Below are positions 50,374-58,433 of a stretch of DNA of 64,000 bases, one piece after another. The notes beneath the pieces were generated by a model. It had not been told where the DNA came from and made no database searches. It saw only the letters and a list, made by a program, of their open reading frames with translations. A program made the translations under genes and the position numbers. Origin of the DNA: JBAZHE01 sp041652555 (GTDB lineage Bacteria; Patescibacteriota; Patescibacteriia; Patescibacteriales; WJLG01); the NCBI GenBank assembly GCA_041652555.1, contig JBAZHE010000002.1:38718-102717 (forward strand), read 5' to 3'. Positions within the stretch are counted from its first letter, which is position 1; each line of letters begins with the position of its first letter.

Positions 50374-51813
50374 CTACTTCGCTAAAAATGAATTTTTTAT
50401 GTGTAAGATTTCATCTTTTTTAACTACTTGGAATAACAATATTAATATAGGATAGGAGATTATACAAATTGCTATATCTAAAAATATATTAATCCTCTCT
50501 TTTAAGAAAAAGGCGGTGGTGCCAATTATGGCTGATGAAATGGCTATCTTAAACCAGGTGCCAAAGACTTTTTTATAATTAAAGGTTGCGATTTTTTTGG
50601 ATTGGTAGAAGCCAAGTATTACCATTAAGGCGTTGGCGGCAAGAACTGTGACTGCAGCGCCAACTGCTTGAAAGCGTGGGATAAGTATTAGGTTGGCGAC
50701 AATGCTTAGAACCGAAACAATTATCATATTAATTGTATTTTGTTTCTGGCGGTCGCAAGCATTTAAAAGTGAGCCCAAGGGATAGCCGATAAAAATAAAA
50801 AATACGGAAAAGATTATTATCCGCATCGGCAAGACAGCCTCGCCGTAGCCAGATTTGAAAATCAAAACTATTTTATCAGCCAAAGCGATTACTCCGGCAG
50901 ATATTGGCAAGGCTAATAATGCCAAATAGATCATTGATTTTTCAAAAGTAATTTTTAATTGCTCGCGATTGGTAGCCCAAAAAGCTGACATTGCTGGATA
51001 GACTGCAGCCGTAAAAGCGGCCGGAATAAATTGGAGGGCAAAAACAATGCGAAACGATATTTGATAATAACCAACATAACGTGCATCAGCAAAATGGCCA
51101 AGCATCACAGAATCCAAATAAGTGAAAAGGCGCTGGAAAATTACAAAACCCGCAAAAGGCACACCAATCAAAATTATTTCTTTTAATATTTTTTTATCCC
51201 AAGCCGGAATTATCGGTACCTTAATTTTTTTCCAGATGATAAAGAAAGAAAAAATAAATTGAAAAGTGCTGGCGGCTAAAAGCGCCATCATCTGTGAAAC
51301 TAATCCAGCCTTCCAAAAAAGCAAAGGCAAGCCGATAGAGATAACGATAGTATGAAATAAAGCCGAAGAAATGCTTTCATATTTTAAATTATGAAAACCG
51401 CGGGAGACAGCATAAAACGTAGCCGTAAAAGAATCCATAATTACACAAGCTAAGGAAACCAGAATTAGATTTCTCATCAGGCCGGAATAATTATTAAAGC
51501 CGATAGCCGACAAAACGGCTATTATTGTTATAATGGCCAAAGGAATCTTTAAACCCAAAACATTACCCAAAAGTTTTTTGGCTTCGTCCTGTTTTTTAGC
51601 AACTTCTCGCGTTAAGACATTGGCCAGTCCCAGATCGGCGATAATAGAAAAAACCGTAGCAAAAGAAATAGCCAGGTAGTATTGGCCCAAATTTTCCGGC
51701 CCCAATTCTCTAGCTAAAAAGGTAAAATAAGTAAGCGACAAGATTTTTTGAAAAATTAAAGCCGCGGTTAAATAGGAAGTATTTTTCGTGATATTAGTTT
51801 TTGGTTCAGGCAT
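50374..51813 (-). CDS. Polysaccharide flippase (Wzx/MATE-like)
   Basis: 479 residues from ATG 51813 (MPEPKTNITKNTSYLTAALI); an upstream ATG at 51831 overlaps the -10 box and is rejected. About fourteen membrane segments; LGPENLGQYYLAISFATVFS near the start and GYPLGSLLNACDRQKQNTIN are typical of the polysaccharide transporter family. It flips lipid-linked glycan units. First gene of the cluster 46908-51813. Confidence 0.88.
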   Translation of the reverse strand: MPEPKTNITKNTSYLTAALIFQKILSLTYFTFLARELGPENLGQYYLAISFATVFSIIADLGLANVLTREVAKKQDEAKKLLGNVLGLKIPLAIITIIAVLSAIGFNNYSGLMRNLILVSLACVIMDSFTATFYAVSRGFHNLKYESISSALFHTIVISIGLPLLFWKAGLVSQMMALLAASTFQFIFSFFIIWKKIKVPIIPAWDKKILKEIILIGVPFAGFVIFQRLFTYLDSVMLGHFADARYVGYYQISFRIVFALQFIPAAFTAAVYPAMSAFWATNREQLKITFEKSMIYLALLALPISAGVIALADKIVLIFKSGYGEAVLPMRIIIFSVFFIFIGYPLGSLLNACDRQKQNTINMIIVSVLSIVANLILIPRFQAVGAAVTVLAANALMVILGFYQSKKIATFNYKKVFGTWFKIAISSAIIGTTAFFLKERINIFLDIAICIISYPILILLFQVVKKDEILHIKNSFLAK

Positions 51814-51819
51814 GAATTT

Positions 51820-51828
51820 ATTATAGCA
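51820..51828 (-). promoter_or_regulatory. Extended -10 promoter of the flippase gene
   Basis: On the minus strand TGCTATAAT (51828-51820), an exact TGnTATAAT. The ATG at 51813 is 6 bases downstream, so the mRNA should be leaderless. Confidence 0.65.
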
Positions 51829-51855
51829 CAAAAGAAAGCCACATTTTCAGTGGCT
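51826..51855 (-). terminator. Terminator of the 47-residue gene
   Basis: On the minus strand AGCCAC pairs with GTGGCT around TGAAAAT, followed by TTCTTTTGTG. The stop codon TGA lies in the loop and the tail abuts the flippase -10 box. Confidence 0.6.
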
Positions 51856-51990
51856 GAATTTGTGGCTTAAAAATAGACAAAAACCATAAGCAAGCGCAAG
51901 TGGTCCGCTAGCAATGGTTCTAATCGTTTCCGCTATTAAGGCAAGAAATAAAAGCGGAAAAAATAAGACTGCTGTTAATAAAGATTTCAT
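51847..51990 (-). CDS. Small membrane protein with strong Shine-Dalgarno
   Basis: 47 residues starting MKSLLTAVLFFPLLFLALIA, with one or two hydrophobic segments and a C-terminal LSHKFSH. AAAAAAGGAGGGG lies 5 bases before the ATG. TTGACT and TAATTT upstream form a plausible promoter. Like the ORF at 46159 it stands alone with its own terminator. No family was recognised. Confidence 0.5.
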   Translation of the reverse strand: MKSLLTAVLFFPLLFLALIAETIRTIASGPLALAYGFCLFLSHKFSH

Positions 51991-52108
51991 TACCCCTCCT
52001 TTTTTATAGCTTTAAATTACCACATTTAACCCAAAAAAGTCAATAGTATTGATTTATTTTTTATTTTGTGTTAATCTTTTCTACATAATTATTATTCGAA
52101 TTATATTT

Positions 52109-52402
52109 ATGAAAAAAGACATTCATCCTAAGTATTACGAAGACGCTAAGGTAACTTGCGTTTGCGGCAATAAATTTACTACCGGTTCCACTAAGCCGGA
52201 AATCAAAGTTGAGTTATGCTCCGCTTGTCATCCTTTTTATACAGGTAAACAGAAATTGGTTGACACTGCTCGTCGAGTGGAGAAATTCCAAGCTAAGGTT
52301 AGTGCGCATAAAGAAGTTTCCGGTAATAAGCAGGCTCGCTCCAAGAAAGATAAATTAGCCGCTAAAGCCGCTAAGAAAACCTCCAAGAGAGTCGAAAAAT
52401 AA
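52109..52402 (+). CDS. rpmE: Ribosomal protein L31
   Basis: 97 residues from ATG 52109 (MKKDIHPKYYEDAKVTCVCG); the frame extends upstream to 52049 without support. The zinc ligands C-V-C-G and C-S-A-C-H are all present (C+ type). HPFYTGKQKLVDTARRVEKF is diagnostic. A K/A-rich tail of about 30 residues extends it. It bridges the two ribosomal subunits. Confidence 0.96.
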   Translation: MKKDIHPKYYEDAKVTCVCGNKFTTGSTKPEIKVELCSACHPFYTGKQKLVDTARRVEKFQAKVSAHKEVSGNKQARSKKDKLAAKAAKKTSKRVEK

Positions 52403-52409
52403 CTTCTTT

Positions 52410-52478
52410 AAACGGCTATTCTTTTTGGTGTGGTATAATATTATTATACTACGTGAAAAAGAATAGCCGTTTTTATTA
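52410..52478 (+). terminator. rpmE terminator with a long stem
   Basis: AAACGGCTATTCTTTTT (52410-52426) pairs fully with AAAAAGAATAGCCGTTT (52456-52472), followed by TTATT. The 29-base loop holds a promoter element. Confidence 0.8.
52431..52439 (+). promoter_or_regulatory. Extended -10 promoter for prfA inside the terminator loop
   Basis: TGGTATAAT at 52431-52439 fits TGnTATAAT. A transcript from about 52446 lacks the left stem arm, so it escapes the terminator and reads prfA. Confidence 0.55.
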
Positions 52479-52487
52479 TAATATTTT

Positions 52488-53537
52488 ATGTACGAAGAAA
52501 TAAAAAAACAATTCACCGAGCTAGATGATCAATTAATGGATCCGATTATCAATTCTGACCCGCAAAAAATGGCCGTGGTCGGTAAAAAACATTCCAACCT
52601 TAAAGGTTTGATGGATAAGATTTTAGAATTGGAAAAATTAAACGAAGCAACGGCGCAAAACAAAGAAATTGTTGCCGGTGAAAATGATCAGGAATTAAAA
52701 GAAATGGCACAGGCGGAAATAACCGCTCAAGAGGAAAATATTAAAAAATTAACCGACGAAATAGAAGATGAAGTGCACCCGGCCAACCCTAATGATAAAA
52801 AAGATGTAATTGTAGAAATTCGCGCTGGCGCCGGCGGCGATGAAGCGGCTTTGTTCGTGGCCGAGCTTTTTCGCGCCTATTCGTATTTTATTGAAAGGCA
52901 GGGTTGGAAATTAACTCTTTATGATTCCAGCCAGATCGGTTTGGGCGGTTTTAAAGAAGTGATTTTTGGTGTGCGTGGCCAGAATGTTTATGGCAGTTTG
53001 AAATATGAAGGTGGGACGCATCGAGTTCAGCGCGTGCCGGAAACGGAAAAAGCTGGGCGCGTCCACACCTCAACTATTACCGTAGCAGTTGTTCCGGAAG
53101 TGGAAGAAGTAGAGCTTATTATTAATCCTAATGATTTGCGCATAGACACTTATTGCTCTTCCGGACCGGGTGGGCAAAAAGTTAATAAAACTTCCTCGGC
53201 TATTCGTATTACCCATATTCCCACTGGCGTAGTTGTCCAGTGTCAGGATGAAAAATCCCAGCATCAGAACAAAGACAAAGCTATGATGATTTTGCGTTCA
53301 CGGTTAGCGGCTAGAATGGTTGAAGAAAAACAAGCGCGCGACGGTGCGGCCAGAAAAAAGCAGATTGGCACTGGCGATCGCAGTGAAAAAATCAGAACAT
53401 ATAATTTCCCTCAAGATAGAATTACCGATCATCGTATCAAAGAATCTTGGAGTAATATCGGGGTAATCATGGAGGGTGATTTTGGTAAAATCATTGACGC
53501 CTTAAAAGCGGCCGACAAGTCATTAAATTCTTTATGA
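52488..53537 (+). CDS. prfA: Peptide chain release factor 1
   Basis: 349 residues. The GGQ motif stands in CSSGPGGQKVNKTSSAIRIT. IEIRAGAGGDEAALFVAELF is close to the family's domain 2 start (here VEIRAGAGGDEAA). RF1 reads UAA and UAG. The tail DRITDHRIKESWSNIGVIME is normal. The prmC gene that methylates its GGQ glutamine overlaps by 4 bases. Confidence 0.96.
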   Translation: MYEEIKKQFTELDDQLMDPIINSDPQKMAVVGKKHSNLKGLMDKILELEKLNEATAQNKEIVAGENDQELKEMAQAEITAQEENIKKLTDEIEDEVHPANPNDKKDVIVEIRAGAGGDEAALFVAELFRAYSYFIERQGWKLTLYDSSQIGLGGFKEVIFGVRGQNVYGSLKYEGGTHRVQRVPETEKAGRVHTSTITVAVVPEVEEVELIINPNDLRIDTYCSSGPGGQKVNKTSSAIRITHIPTGVVVQCQDEKSQHQNKDKAMMILRSRLAARMVEEKQARDGAARKKQIGTGDRSEKIRTYNFPQDRITDHRIKESWSNIGVIMEGDFGKIIDALKAADKSLNSL

Positions 53538-54403
53538 TGATTAAAGAAGTATTAAATATTAGTAAAAGTAAGCTGGAAAAAAATAAAATCTCCTCCTCTC
53601 TTCTAGAGGTGGAAATTTTATTATCCGCGGTTTTTAAAAAAGATAAAGAATATTTATTTTTTAATCCAAACAAAGAAATTTCAATCTGGCAAAACTTTCT
53701 TTTTCAAAGAATGCTTAAAAAAAGATTGGCTGGATATTCAGTAGCGGTTATTGTCGGGCATAAATGGTTTTATGGCTTAGATTTTTTTGTTAATAAGAAT
53801 GTTTTAGTACCCCGCCCAGAAACTGAATTAATGGTTGAGACGGTTTTAGAAGCAATTATAAATTATAAATTATTAATTATTAATTTAATAGATGTTGGAA
53901 CTGGGTCGGGGTGTATAGTTGTGTCACTGGCTAATGAATTAAATAAAAAGAAAATTGAATTTAATAGTTATGCTTTGGATATTTCTAGAAAGGCGCTAAA
54001 AGTGGCGAGAAAAAATAGTAGAAAATATAATTTAGATAACTGTATAAAAATTTTGTACAGTGATTTGTTGAATATTATTGATTTTAAAAAACTCAACGGG
54101 CCGATTTTTATTACGGCTAACCTGCCATATTTAACTCCGGAACAAATAAAAAATTCGCCGTCAATTAAAAAAGAGCCCAAAATGGCTCTAGAAAGTGGCA
54201 AAGACGGGCTTAATCATTATAGAAGATTATTTGGGCAGATAAAAAATAAAATCAGAGGAATTAAATTTTTTTTATTTTGCGAGATAGATGAAAGTCAAGC
54301 AACTGCTTTCACAAAATTAGTTAAACAAGAATTGCCCACTGCAAAATTATCTATAAAAAAAGATTTGAATGGCGCTGATCGCTTGGCGGTATTAGTTATT
54401 TAA
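53534..54403 (+). CDS. prmC: Release factor glutamine methyltransferase PrmC
   Basis: 289 residues. The SAM site is IDVGTGSGCIVVSLANELNK and the catalytic NPPY-type motif reads TANLPYLTPEQ, that is N-L-P-Y. It methylates the Gln of GGQ in release factors. The N-terminal helical domain is rich in Lys and shortened. Its end overlaps the converging DUF3048 gene by 4 bases. Confidence 0.9.
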   Translation: MMIKEVLNISKSKLEKNKISSSLLEVEILLSAVFKKDKEYLFFNPNKEISIWQNFLFQRMLKKRLAGYSVAVIVGHKWFYGLDFFVNKNVLVPRPETELMVETVLEAIINYKLLIINLIDVGTGSGCIVVSLANELNKKKIEFNSYALDISRKALKVARKNSRKYNLDNCIKILYSDLLNIIDFKKLNGPIFITANLPYLTPEQIKNSPSIKKEPKMALESGKDGLNHYRRLFGQIKNKIRGIKFFLFCEIDESQATAFTKLVKQELPTAKLSIKKDLNGADRLAVLVI

Positions 54404-55497
54404 TATTCAATTTCCACTTCCGGGCGGATAACTTCTATCCAGGTCTGGCCGGCGTTAAATTCTACTTCTTTATTATTTAAATAAAATTTAGTACGAGAAT
54501 CAAGATCTTCTTTTTTCCACTCCCCTGTTTCGCATCGGCCATCTTGGCAGATTATCGCTATGCCGGTACCGGTTGTGTCCATTTTTAATCTTAGCTTGTT
54601 GTCAATAACTTTAGCTGGAATAGTTTGGATGATTATATTTTTTGCGACGATTAAATTATTTTCTTCAGTAAGCTGTAATTTATTTTCCAGTAATCGTGCA
54701 TAATTATTATCTTCGCGGTTATAGCGCCAGCCAATAAGAAAATTTTGGTGATTATAGTTTATCTTTATTTTTTTGCCATCTTCTCCTCTGTTATCCAGAG
54801 AAACATCTTCTTTAAAAATCCATGATGTAAAATTCCTAGTTAATAGATTTTTAGTAGCCGCAAATTTTTCTAAGTTTGCTCCAGAAGTAATTACATTATG
54901 TGGCGCTTCGCGCGGTGAATCAGCGCGCCAAAAATATTGGCCGTTATAAAATTCATTCAAATCAACTATATCCTTCTTAACTAAATCAACTAAAGCCTCT
55001 GGACTTCCGCCACAATGAGAATAAATAGCGTTTATTTCCTTGGCCCAACTAACGAAATACGGTCTAGCTGAGCGTACCGGCCCGATTTCGCCATAATCAA
55101 CCGCGCTGGTAAAGATGGCCATATAACGGGTAAAATGACCTTCCACCTCTGCTTCATAGATTAGGCTGGCCTTTTCTAGCCCCAGGGCTGGTCTTGCTGA
55201 GGGATGATTGTCTATCATCACGGCGATTGGTTGAGGGTTAGCTTCCGTTTCTGGCACAAAAACGCCGTCAAGATTGCGTCGTGAACAGTCAGCGCATTTT
55301 TTTTCAGCCGATTTTTCTTGTTCAATAGCAGTCGTGTTTTTTTCTAGAACAGAATTTTCTTGCTTATTGCGCACAATAAATAAGATAATCAAGGTTGTTA
55401 AAAACAAAAATAAAACTATGGAAGAAAAAGTTGCGATTTTCCATAGTCTTATTTTGTCGGAAAATAAATTTTGCCAGAAAATTTTTATTTTTTCCAT
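54400..55497 (-). CDS. DUF3048 (YerB-like) membrane-anchored protein
   Basis: 365 residues from ATG 55497, preceded by AAGGAAAA; the longer frame to 55635 runs out of phase through rplY and is rejected. One membrane anchor (IVLFLFLTTLIILFIVRNKQ). The mature part has AVMIDNHPSARPALGLEKAS, GPVRSARPYFVSWAKEINAI YSHCGGSPEAL and a second domain ending in TWIEVIRPEVEIEY. DUF3048 proteins are extracytoplasmic and of unknown function. Confidence 0.85.
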   Translation of the reverse strand: MEKIKIFWQNLFSDKIRLWKIATFSSIVLFLFLTTLIILFIVRNKQENSVLEKNTTAIEQEKSAEKKCADCSRRNLDGVFVPETEANPQPIAVMIDNHPSARPALGLEKASLIYEAEVEGHFTRYMAIFTSAVDYGEIGPVRSARPYFVSWAKEINAIYSHCGGSPEALVDLVKKDIVDLNEFYNGQYFWRADSPREAPHNVITSGANLEKFAATKNLLTRNFTSWIFKEDVSLDNRGEDGKKIKINYNHQNFLIGWRYNREDNNYARLLENKLQLTEENNLIVAKNIIIQTIPAKVIDNKLRLKMDTTGTGIAIICQDGRCETGEWKKEDLDSRTKFYLNNKEVEFNAGQTWIEVIRPEVEIEY

Positions 55498-55528
55498 TTT
55501 TTCCTTGTTGAGTTTTATTTGAAAGAGG

Positions 55529-56209
55529 TTATTTTTTTTCAGCTTTTTTTTCAGCTTTTTTTTCCGTTGATTCCTCTGTTTTGGTGGCAGTAGTAGTGGT
55601 CGCAGCTGCAACTTCACCTTCGGCTGGAGTGGCAACTATCGGTTCTTCTTCCACCTTAGGTTCAGCAACTGTCGCCACAACATCGTCGGTTTCATGAGTC
55701 ATCTTTATGCCTTTTGGCAAAATAAGATCATGAACTTTAATGCTTTTGTTAAAATCATCCAATAAAGAAATATCAACTTCAATATGACCGGCTAAATCGC
55801 CAGGCAAACATTTTATTTCAATTTCACTGATACTTCTAATAAGCACCCCGCCTTTTTCTTTGATAGCTTTTGATTCTCCAGTGAAGTGTAGAGGAAGCCA
55901 AGAAGTAATTTCTTTATTCATATCAACCTCATAGAGATCAATGTGTGAAAGATTATCACTTAAAGGGTTGCGCTGAGTGTCTTTGAAAAGAACTTTGCCT
56001 TCTGCTTCTTCGCCTAAAAATAAGTCGACTAAGGTTGATTCGCCGGCGATGGCTAAAGCCTTGTTTAAGTTGTTAGCCTTTATTTTGACTAATTTGTTTT
56101 CTTTAAGATGCGGTCCATAGACAATGCCCGGAATAAATCCGGATTTTAAAAGGTCTTTTACATTCTCTTTTTTATCTCTTTTTTCCGCTTCCAATTTGAT
56201 GTTTTCCAT
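55529..56209 (-). CDS. rplY: Ribosomal protein L25 (TL5/Ctc type)
   Basis: 226 residues. The 5S rRNA-binding domain has GFIPGIVYGPHLKENKLVKI and VLFKDTQRNPLSDNLSHIDL YEV. The C-terminal TL5 domain has IEIKCLPGDLAGHIEVDISL, and an A/T/E/K tail of about 40 residues follows. It lies between rodA and DUF3048 on the minus strand. Confidence 0.93.
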   Translation of the reverse strand: MENIKLEAEKRDKKENVKDLLKSGFIPGIVYGPHLKENKLVKIKANNLNKALAIAGESTLVDLFLGEEAEGKVLFKDTQRNPLSDNLSHIDLYEVDMNKEITSWLPLHFTGESKAIKEKGGVLIRSISEIEIKCLPGDLAGHIEVDISLLDDFNKSIKVHDLILPKGIKMTHETDDVVATVAEPKVEEEPIVATPAEGEVAAATTTTATKTEESTEKKAEKKAEKK

Positions 56210-56221
56210 AATTTTTGTTAT

Positions 56222-57325
56222 CTAATAATTTATTTTAGATTTTATTATAATATTTTCTACTATTCCCAATAAAATAAAGCTGGAAATAATGGCGCTACCG
56301 CCATAGCTTAAAAAAGGCAAGGAAATGCCCACAACAGGTAGTAGTCCTAAGTTCATACTGATATTAATAAACATTTCAATAAAAATCAAGCCCATTGCCC
56401 CTAGAATGAAAAAAATCCCGAAATCATTACTTATTTTTTGAGTCGCCTTGAGGCAACGATAAAAAATTATAACATAAAAAAAGAAAACAAGCAAAATTCC
56501 CAAAAACCCCAACTCTTCGGCGATAACGGCGAAAATGAAGTCGTTCTGCGCTTCCGGAAGGAATTTTAATTGCGATTGGGAGCCGACGCCGACGCCACGG
56601 CCAATTAGTCCGCCGGAGCCGACGGCAATCAAGGCTTGATTGATGTTATAGCCGCTTTCCAAAGAATTAGAATTTGGATCAAGGAAGGTGAATATTCTTC
56701 CTTTTTGGTAATCCTGAAAATGAAAAAACCACAGTCCGCAAAAAATTAAAACACAAATCATTCCGATGGCGAAAAAATATTTTTTTCCAAAACCGGAAAA
56801 AAATATGGCGGATAGCCAGATAAGAAAAAGAATTATAGCCGAACCGAAATCCGGTTGCAGGAAAGTGAGCCCGATAAAAAGTGCGGCAATAGTGGCGGAG
56901 GCCAGTAGTTGCTTTAAGGGACGTATTTTTAAGGCGCGTGAGGAAAAAAAATAAGCCAGAGTCAGGATTAAAATTATTTTAGCGAATTCCGCCGGCTGGA
57001 GGCCAAAACCGGCGATGGAAAACCAGCCGGTGGTGCCGCGGACTGTTTTTCCAATAAATAAAACTAGCGCCAGAAATCCGGCTGTTCCGGCATAAAGATA
57101 TTTTATTGAATTGCGCAAGAAATTATAATCTAGAAAGGAGAAAAAGAAAAAAAGCACTAAACCGATTAAAATAAAAACAGCTTGCTTTTTAAAATTAAGC
57201 AAGTCGGCGGTTTCTTGACCGAGTGCGATGCTGTAAATTTCCATTAAGCCAAAGCTGGACAATAGGAAAATAGCTAAAAAAAGCGCCCAATCAAAATTTT
57301 TTAAAAATTGCGGAAATTTATTCAT
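56222..57325 (-). CDS. rodA: RodA/FtsW-type SEDS glycan polymerase
   Basis: 367 residues and about ten membrane segments. GFGLQPAEFAKIILILTLAY, TFLQPDFGSAIILFLIWLSA, FLPEAQNDFIFAVIAEELGF and GISLPFLSYGGSAI are SEDS signatures; the Asp equivalent to RodA catalytic Asp sits after the PEAQNDF region. It polymerises glycan strands with a partner PBP. RodA is favoured because it lies outside the ftsI cluster and lacks FtsW-like ends, but this is not certain. Confidence 0.87.
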   Translation of the reverse strand: MNKFPQFLKNFDWALFLAIFLLSSFGLMEIYSIALGQETADLLNFKKQAVFILIGLVLFFFFSFLDYNFLRNSIKYLYAGTAGFLALVLFIGKTVRGTTGWFSIAGFGLQPAEFAKIILILTLAYFFSSRALKIRPLKQLLASATIAALFIGLTFLQPDFGSAIILFLIWLSAIFFSGFGKKYFFAIGMICVLIFCGLWFFHFQDYQKGRIFTFLDPNSNSLESGYNINQALIAVGSGGLIGRGVGVGSQSQLKFLPEAQNDFIFAVIAEELGFLGILLVFFFYVIIFYRCLKATQKISNDFGIFFILGAMGLIFIEMFINISMNLGLLPVVGISLPFLSYGGSAIISSFILLGIVENIIIKSKINY

Positions 57326-57339
57326 TTAGGGATAGTATA

Positions 57340-58233
57340 TCATCTTGCCGGTTCCATATAAATATTTTTGTCAAGAATGTTTAAGTTTGGATAAATTGAA
57401 ATTTTTCCGGAAATATCCGCTCCGTCAGGCCAGTTTATTTTTATCTGCCGTTCTTCAAAAGAAGCGAATTGGCTTAATAAATAGCGATTGACTGTGGTTA
57501 TTTTTCCGCCTTGCTCAATAATTATCACTAGTGGCACTTCCCAGAATCCGAAAGAGGTTTCATTTTTTACAGAGAAAGAAATAAAATTGCCTCCGTCTTC
57601 AATTACTGTGGAAATATTTTTTACTTCTATGTTGGAATGATTTTGGTTATATATTTTCCAGTCCGGTATCTCTTTTTGTTTTATTCTTTTCCAAGAAGTA
57701 TTTTTGATGACAAATTTTAGGCCGGAAGAAAATGAAACATCTTTGATGCCTAGAGATAGGATATATTTTTTTTGCGCCGGTAAAAGAAAGTCCTCGCCGC
57801 ATATTATTTCTTCTCCGCCACTCATAAAACAATAAGAAAAAATTGCTTGATAATTTTCATTGGGATTTTTAATAGTAGCATAAAAATCATAGCCGGAAGA
57901 ATTTTTTAAAGCTCCAGCGGAAGAAATAGAAATATCTTTTGCCATTCGCGCGATCAAAAGTTCTTTGCCACCAGCTTTAGTATTAACCAGCTCTCTTAAC
58001 ATTTTTTCATCTTGCTTCATTCCGTTTATGAGATAGTCGCCGATGCTATATAAAGAATATATCCAAGTGATAAAAATAAAAAATAATAAAAAAACAATCA
58101 GTATTTTTTTGAGAAAGAGGCGGTTTTTTATCCACCACAATCCGGCCTCTAACTTGTTGATAGAAACGCCGGTAACATCTGTTTCGTAGCGCTTTAAATT
58201 AAATTTTGTATGATCTTTATTTTTATCTAGCAT
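57340..58233 (-). CDS. Hypothetical single-span protein upstream of rodA
   Basis: 297 residues: a cytoplasmic start of about 35 residues, one membrane segment (KILIVFLLFFIFITWIYSLY), and an outer beta-rich domain. Its last part (WEVPLVIIIEQGGKITTVNR YLL) recalls an FxLYD-like fold. It is first in the minus-strand unit with rodA, rplY and DUF3048. No known family was recognised. Confidence 0.5.
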   Translation of the reverse strand: MLDKNKDHTKFNLKRYETDVTGVSINKLEAGLWWIKNRLFLKKILIVFLLFFIFITWIYSLYSIGDYLINGMKQDEKMLRELVNTKAGGKELLIARMAKDISISSAGALKNSSGYDFYATIKNPNENYQAIFSYCFMSGGEEIICGEDFLLPAQKKYILSLGIKDVSFSSGLKFVIKNTSWKRIKQKEIPDWKIYNQNHSNIEVKNISTVIEDGGNFISFSVKNETSFGFWEVPLVIIIEQGGKITTVNRYLLSQFASFEERQIKINWPDGADISGKISIYPNLNILDKNIYMEPAR

Positions 58234-58298
58234 ATGAATTATATTTTAACATAAAAAAGCGGATAAATAAATTTTTATTTTTAACAAGAAACATAAAA

Positions 58299-58312
58299 TG
58301 ACATAAATGTCA
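58299..58312. promoter_or_regulatory. Perfect 14-bp palindrome between divergent genes
   Basis: TGACATAAATGTCA, that is TGACAT-AA-ATGTCA... reading TGACAT/ATGTCA arms, lies between the 58233 start (minus) and the gyrB promoter at 58336. It could be an operator. Confidence 0.4.
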
Positions 58313-58335
58313 AGAAAAAATATTAATAAAAATAC

Positions 58336-58364
58336 TTGCTTGAATTGTTGTTTTTTGTTAAAAT
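58336..58364 (+). promoter_or_regulatory. gyrB promoter
   Basis: TTGCTT at 58336-58341, 17-bp spacer, TAAAAT at 58359-58364. The leader of about 60 bases holds a small CCGC/GCGG stem. Confidence 0.65.
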
Positions 58365-58433
58365 TATATTAGTAAATAAGATTTTTTTTAAGCCGCTTTA
58401 TTGGGCGGATTATTGGTTTAAATAAAGATAAAT

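Noticed and set aside
55498..55635. Longer DUF3048 start
   Set aside because: It is an out-of-frame reading of the K/P-rich rplY tail; a ribosome binding site lies before 55497.
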